In this document: piece by piece, positions 6,058-8,833 of the stretch
How the letters are laid out: the number at the start of each line of letters is the position of its first letter
How positions within the stretch are numbered: the first letter of the stretch is position 1
Origin: DATLFI01 sp035524895
GTDB taxonomy: Bacteria > Acidobacteriota > Thermoanaerobaculia > Multivoradales > Multivoraceae
Direction: 5' to 3'
NCBI GenBank assembly: GCA_035524895.1
Contig: DATLFI010000051.1
Coordinates: 1 to 8,833 of the forward strand
Length of the DNA: 8,833 bases
Position numbers and translations under genes: made by a program
The notes under the pieces: model-generated
Told to the model about the DNA's origin: nothing
The model's input: only the letters and a program-made list of their open reading frames with translations
Database searches by the model: none

Positions 6058-8631
6058 TCAGCGCAGACGGGCGGCGATCCTCTCCACCGTATCCACCAGC
6101 GATTCGAGGCGCGCTCGCTCGATGCCCTTCGCCTGCGCGCTCTCCGCATCGAGCCCGGCGACAAGCGCCCGCAGCTCGGTCGAGGTCGAGCCGTCGTCGG
6201 TGCTCGTGCCACCGAGGATGGCGTCGGCTCGCTCGAGCGCGGCGGTTAGCGCCTGGGTCCGCTCCGTCGCAAGGCCACGGCTGCGTGCGAGCTGGTCGAG
6301 ATACGCGCGCGCCACCACGGGGCTCGCGGGCCACTCGATCTTCCGCTGCTGCTGCACGTTCACGACGTCCGGCGCGATCAGCGCTGCCGCGTCGAGCTCG
6401 TTCTGCGAGAGGTGCTCGCTCGGCAGGAGCTTCAGCACGTCGAGGCCGCGGGCGATCTCCGTCCCGTAGATGAAGCCGTCGTACCAGTACGCCGACCAGT
6501 GGCCGCCCAGGATCAGCTTGTCGGCGCTGATCGGACCGCGGTCGAAGAACGCGATCTCCACGGGTCGCGCCGAATCGGTGAAGTCGAACACCGAGATGCC
6601 GCCCTGATACCACGCCTGCACCATGACGTCGCGCCCCGGAATGGGAACCAGCGATCCGTTGTGCGCTACGCAGTTCTCGCGGTCGCTCTGCGGAGCGGGC
6701 ATCTTGAAGTAGCCGCGGAACTGCAACTTGCCGTCGGCGATGTCGAAGATCGCGTTCGCTCCCCAGCGCTTGGGATCGGACGCCCGACACCTGGGACGCA
6801 TGCCGCCGCCCCACTCGTCGGTGAAGATGACCTTGGTGCCGTCGTGGTTGAACGTCGCCGAGTGCCAGTAGGCGAAACCCGGGTCGGTCACTTGATCGAG
6901 ACGGACCGGGTGCACCGGGTCGGAGATGTCGAGGAGGATGCCGTTTCCGGAGCAGGCTCCTGCCGCGAGGCCGAGCTCGGGGAAGGTGGTGATGTCGTGG
7001 CACTGGTCGGTCTCGGCCGTCTTCTGGGTGCCCGTGCCGTGGGTGCCGCCTCGCCACAGGCCGGCGATGGCTCCGGTGTCGGGATCGGCGAAGATCCGCG
7101 GCCGGCTCACCACGCGTGCCTCCTCGGGTCTCGCTGTCGGGATCAGGATCACGTCGATGCTGAAGAGGGCGGTGCTCTCGTCCTCGCCGGGGTGCTTGTC
7201 CGAGCAGCCTGCGAGCTCTTCGCCGGAGCGCACCGAGCTGGTGCCCGAGACGTAGATGTAGATGTTGCCCTCGTCATCGGGATCGGTTACCACGGTGTGG
7301 GTGTGCGACCCTCGGCACGTCTGCACCGCGGCCACCTGCCTCGGTACCGCCAGGTTGGCGATATCGAAGATGCGGATGCCGCGGAAGCGCTCGGCGCTCA
7401 TCGGCTGGGCGACCCCCTGTAGCCCGCAGTCGAGCCGGCCGCGCGTCTGCTCGACCGACATGAGGAGCAAGTCTCCGACCACCGAAACGTCGCCCTGACC
7501 GCCCGGGCACACCACGGAGCCGAGCAGCCGCGGCTGCGTGGGGTCCTCCACGCTGTAGCTGTTGAAGCCGTGGAAGTTGCCCTCGAACAAGGTGCCCCTG
7601 GCGAACGCCAGGTCGGAGTTCGCGAAGTTGAGGAGCGGGGCACCGCGCCGCCTCCGCGCTCTGTCTCGGTCCCGCTCGGTTGGCTCGGCGTCTCCTGCTG
7701 CCGTCTCGTCAGCGGCTTCGCCCGAGTCGCCCTCGCCAGGCTCTGCGGGCGCGGCCGACGGCTCCGGGTTCTCCTGCTCTCCATCCTGCTCTCTTTCGCC
7801 TTCCTCGCCCTCCTCCTTCCCGTCCTTGCGCTCGGGCGGCACCGGCAAGCCCTCCGGCGCGTCGGGAGAGAAGAAGCCGACGGGCTTGGGGAGCGCCGCT
7901 ATGAGCTGCATGTTCCACGAAGCCTCACCCGCATCGCGGAAGCCGGCATCGAGACCGACCCTGGGGTCCGACGAGAGCGACTCGAGCATCGCGGCCATCC
8001 GATCGATCTCCGCGCTCTGATCGGATGTGACGTCGGTGGTGAACCCGAACATCGTCGATTCCTGGGCCCCGCCGGGGCTGTCGAGCAGCTCGTCGACCAT
8101 GACCAGGGCGCCCTGGTGGTGCGCGATCATGAGCTCGAGGAAGAGGCGGTCGAACTCGCCTCCGCGCGTCTGTTCGAGCTGGCTCATCTGCTCGGCGGTC
8201 AGCATACCGGGCATCAGCTCCCCTTGGTGCGCGTGATGGGCATCGGCGCCCTGCGCGACATCCTGGTCGTGTTGCCGGAGCCACTCCTCCATCATCTCGA
8301 TCTCGTCTCGTTGCGAGAGCTCGATGCGCTGCGCGAGCAGCCGCATCTCCTCGCTCTCGGTCCGTGAGGCGAGCAGGTCCGTCATCCGGATCGCCTGGGC
8401 GTGGTGGGCGATCATCCCCCGCATGAACTCGACATCGGCGGCGGTGTAGAGGATGCCCGCGAGATCCGAGGCCTCTTCCGCCGAGATCTCTCGGCTGGGT
8501 TCGCCGGGCGCGCCAGGCTGGATGATCTTGGGCTGCGTCTGGCCCTCCACGACGCCGCCGACTGTCACGGCGCACGCGACGGCCATGACGGTCAGAGCGA
8601 GGCGGGTAGTCGGGTGTCGCTGTCGACTCAC
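6058..8631 (-). CDS. Exported DUF305 / LVIVD beta-propeller fusion protein
   Basis: 857 residues from a GTG with AGGAG 8 bases upstream. Residues 10-30 are a hydrophobic export signal with no clear lipobox. Residues about 57-217 are a DUF305 helical domain carrying its two signatures, FMRGMIAHHAQAI (His76, His77) and LELMIAHHQGAL (His171, His172), with a His/Met-rich stretch (HHAHQGELMPGM, 132-143) between. A Glu/Asp/Pro-rich linker (about 266-318) turns abruptly basic (RDRDRARRRR, 320-329). Residues about 333-740 hold at least five LVIVD-type repeats, such as RIFDIANLAVPR, ILLDISDPVHPV and SVFDFTDSARPV, with eight cysteines and many histidines. A helical tail follows (about 765-857). DUF305 includes copper- and silver-binding proteins such as CopM; LVIVD repeats build surface beta-propellers of mostly unknown role. 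A metal-binding extracytoplasmic protein is inferred; the exact function is unknown. Confidence 0.87.
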   Translation of the reverse strand: MSRQRHPTTRLALTVMAVACAVTVGGVVEGQTQPKIIQPGAPGEPSREISAEEASDLAGILYTAADVEFMRGMIAHHAQAIRMTDLLASRTESEEMRLLAQRIELSQRDEIEMMEEWLRQHDQDVAQGADAHHAHQGELMPGMLTAEQMSQLEQTRGGEFDRLFLELMIAHHQGALVMVDELLDSPGGAQESTMFGFTTDVTSDQSAEIDRMAAMLESLSSDPRVGLDAGFRDAGEASWNMQLIAALPKPVGFFSPDAPEGLPVPPERKDGKEEGEEGEREQDGEQENPEPSAAPAEPGEGDSGEAADETAAGDAEPTERDRDRARRRRGAPLLNFANSDLAFARGTLFEGNFHGFNSYSVEDPTQPRLLGSVVCPGGQGDVSVVGDLLLMSVEQTRGRLDCGLQGVAQPMSAERFRGIRIFDIANLAVPRQVAAVQTCRGSHTHTVVTDPDDEGNIYIYVSGTSSVRSGEELAGCSDKHPGEDESTALFSIDVILIPTARPEEARVVSRPRIFADPDTGAIAGLWRGGTHGTGTQKTAETDQCHDITTFPELGLAAGACSGNGILLDISDPVHPVRLDQVTDPGFAYWHSATFNHDGTKVIFTDEWGGGMRPRCRASDPKRWGANAIFDIADGKLQFRGYFKMPAPQSDRENCVAHNGSLVPIPGRDVMVQAWYQGGISVFDFTDSARPVEIAFFDRGPISADKLILGGHWSAYWYDGFIYGTEIARGLDVLKLLPSEHLSQNELDAAALIAPDVVNVQQQRKIEWPASPVVARAYLDQLARSRGLATERTQALTAALERADAILGGTSTDDGSTSTELRALVAGLDAESAQAKGIERARLESLVDTVERIAARLR

Positions 8632-8639
8632 GGGTGGAT

Positions 8640-8644
8640 CTCCT
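8640..8644 (-). promoter_or_regulatory. Shine-Dalgarno for the DUF305/LVIVD gene's GTG start
   Basis: The minus strand reads AGGAG here, within a purine run, 8 bases before the GTG at 8631..8629. This supports the GTG start, which also places a basic N-terminus directly before the hydrophobic export signal. Confidence 0.6.
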
Positions 8645-8670
8645 CTCCGGTGCGATCCTAGCTTCCAGAG

Positions 8671-8683
8671 GGGCTAGCAGCCC
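8671..8683. repeat. Small inverted repeat upstream of the DUF305/LVIVD gene
   Basis: gggct and agccc flank the three bases agc, about 40 bases before the GTG start on the minus strand. The position would suit an operator or 5'-leader hairpin. No clear promoter hexamers accompany it. The rest of 8632..8833 shows no gene I can support. Confidence 0.25.
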
Positions 8684-8833
8684 GTGGTGAAGCCCGCGTG
8701 AGGCTGCGCGCGGGGATCTGCGGCCGCTGGCAAGGCGTGGCCGACGAACGCGATGCGGTGACATCGTGCAGGAGGCCCAACGCAGTCGGGGTCTCGAAAC
8801 CCCCGCGCCCCAAGGGTGGGTGCAAGCAAGCTG

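Noticed and set aside
6412..7422. A 336-codon plus-strand open frame over the LVIVD propeller
   Set aside because: It is antisense to clear LVIVD repeats, has a low-complexity translation and no family resemblance.
8788..8803. ggggt / acccc hairpin with a tcgaa loop resembling a tRNA T-arm
   Set aside because: The loop size does not match a T-loop, no acceptor, D or anticodon arms fit around it on either strand, and no CCA end follows.

Overview
The window is strongly G+C-rich chromosomal-type DNA with four long genes, short intergenic gaps, and no rRNA, tRNA, insertion sequence, CRISPR array or phage gene that I can recognise. Three of the four genes encode multidomain fusion proteins. The taxon cannot be fixed from the sequence. 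A lipobox-type lipoprotein amidohydrolase, an exported DUF305 plus LVIVD-propeller protein, and a Baeyer-Villiger monooxygenase (BVMO) fused to an esterase suggest a high-GC bacterium such as Myxococcota, Gemmatimonadota, Acidobacteriota or Actinomycetota, or an environmental relative of these. This is inference.

Layout. (1) 1..1451, minus strand: one uninterrupted reading frame encodes a HAD-superfamily phosphatase followed directly by a class I SAM-dependent methyltransferase, and it runs off the left edge. (2) 1452..1728: a divergent intergenic region with palindromes. (3) 1729..3162, plus strand: a lipoprotein amidohydrolase with a full set of candidate metal ligands. (4) 3371..5983, plus strand: a flavin monooxygenase of BVMO type fused to a hormone-sensitive-lipase-type alpha/beta hydrolase. 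(5) 5984..6057: a short convergent gap with a small hairpin. (6) 6058..8631, minus strand: an exported protein with an N-terminal DUF305 domain, a charged linker, a Cys/His-rich LVIVD beta-propeller and a helical tail. (7) 8632..8833: its upstream region, with a small inverted repeat and no gene seen.

How the parts may work together. The monooxygenase-hydrolase fusion suggests a two-step route in one polypeptide: a ketone is oxidised to an ester or lactone, which the hydrolase then cleaves. The amidohydrolase lies upstream on the same strand, but about 200 bases separate the genes, so co-transcription is possible rather than shown. The other two genes have no evident link to that chemistry. 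I see no defence, mobile or secretion system. The best leads are the fusion architectures, a His-to-Phe change in the BVMO fingerprint, and a GC-repeat tract exactly at the HAD/methyltransferase joint.
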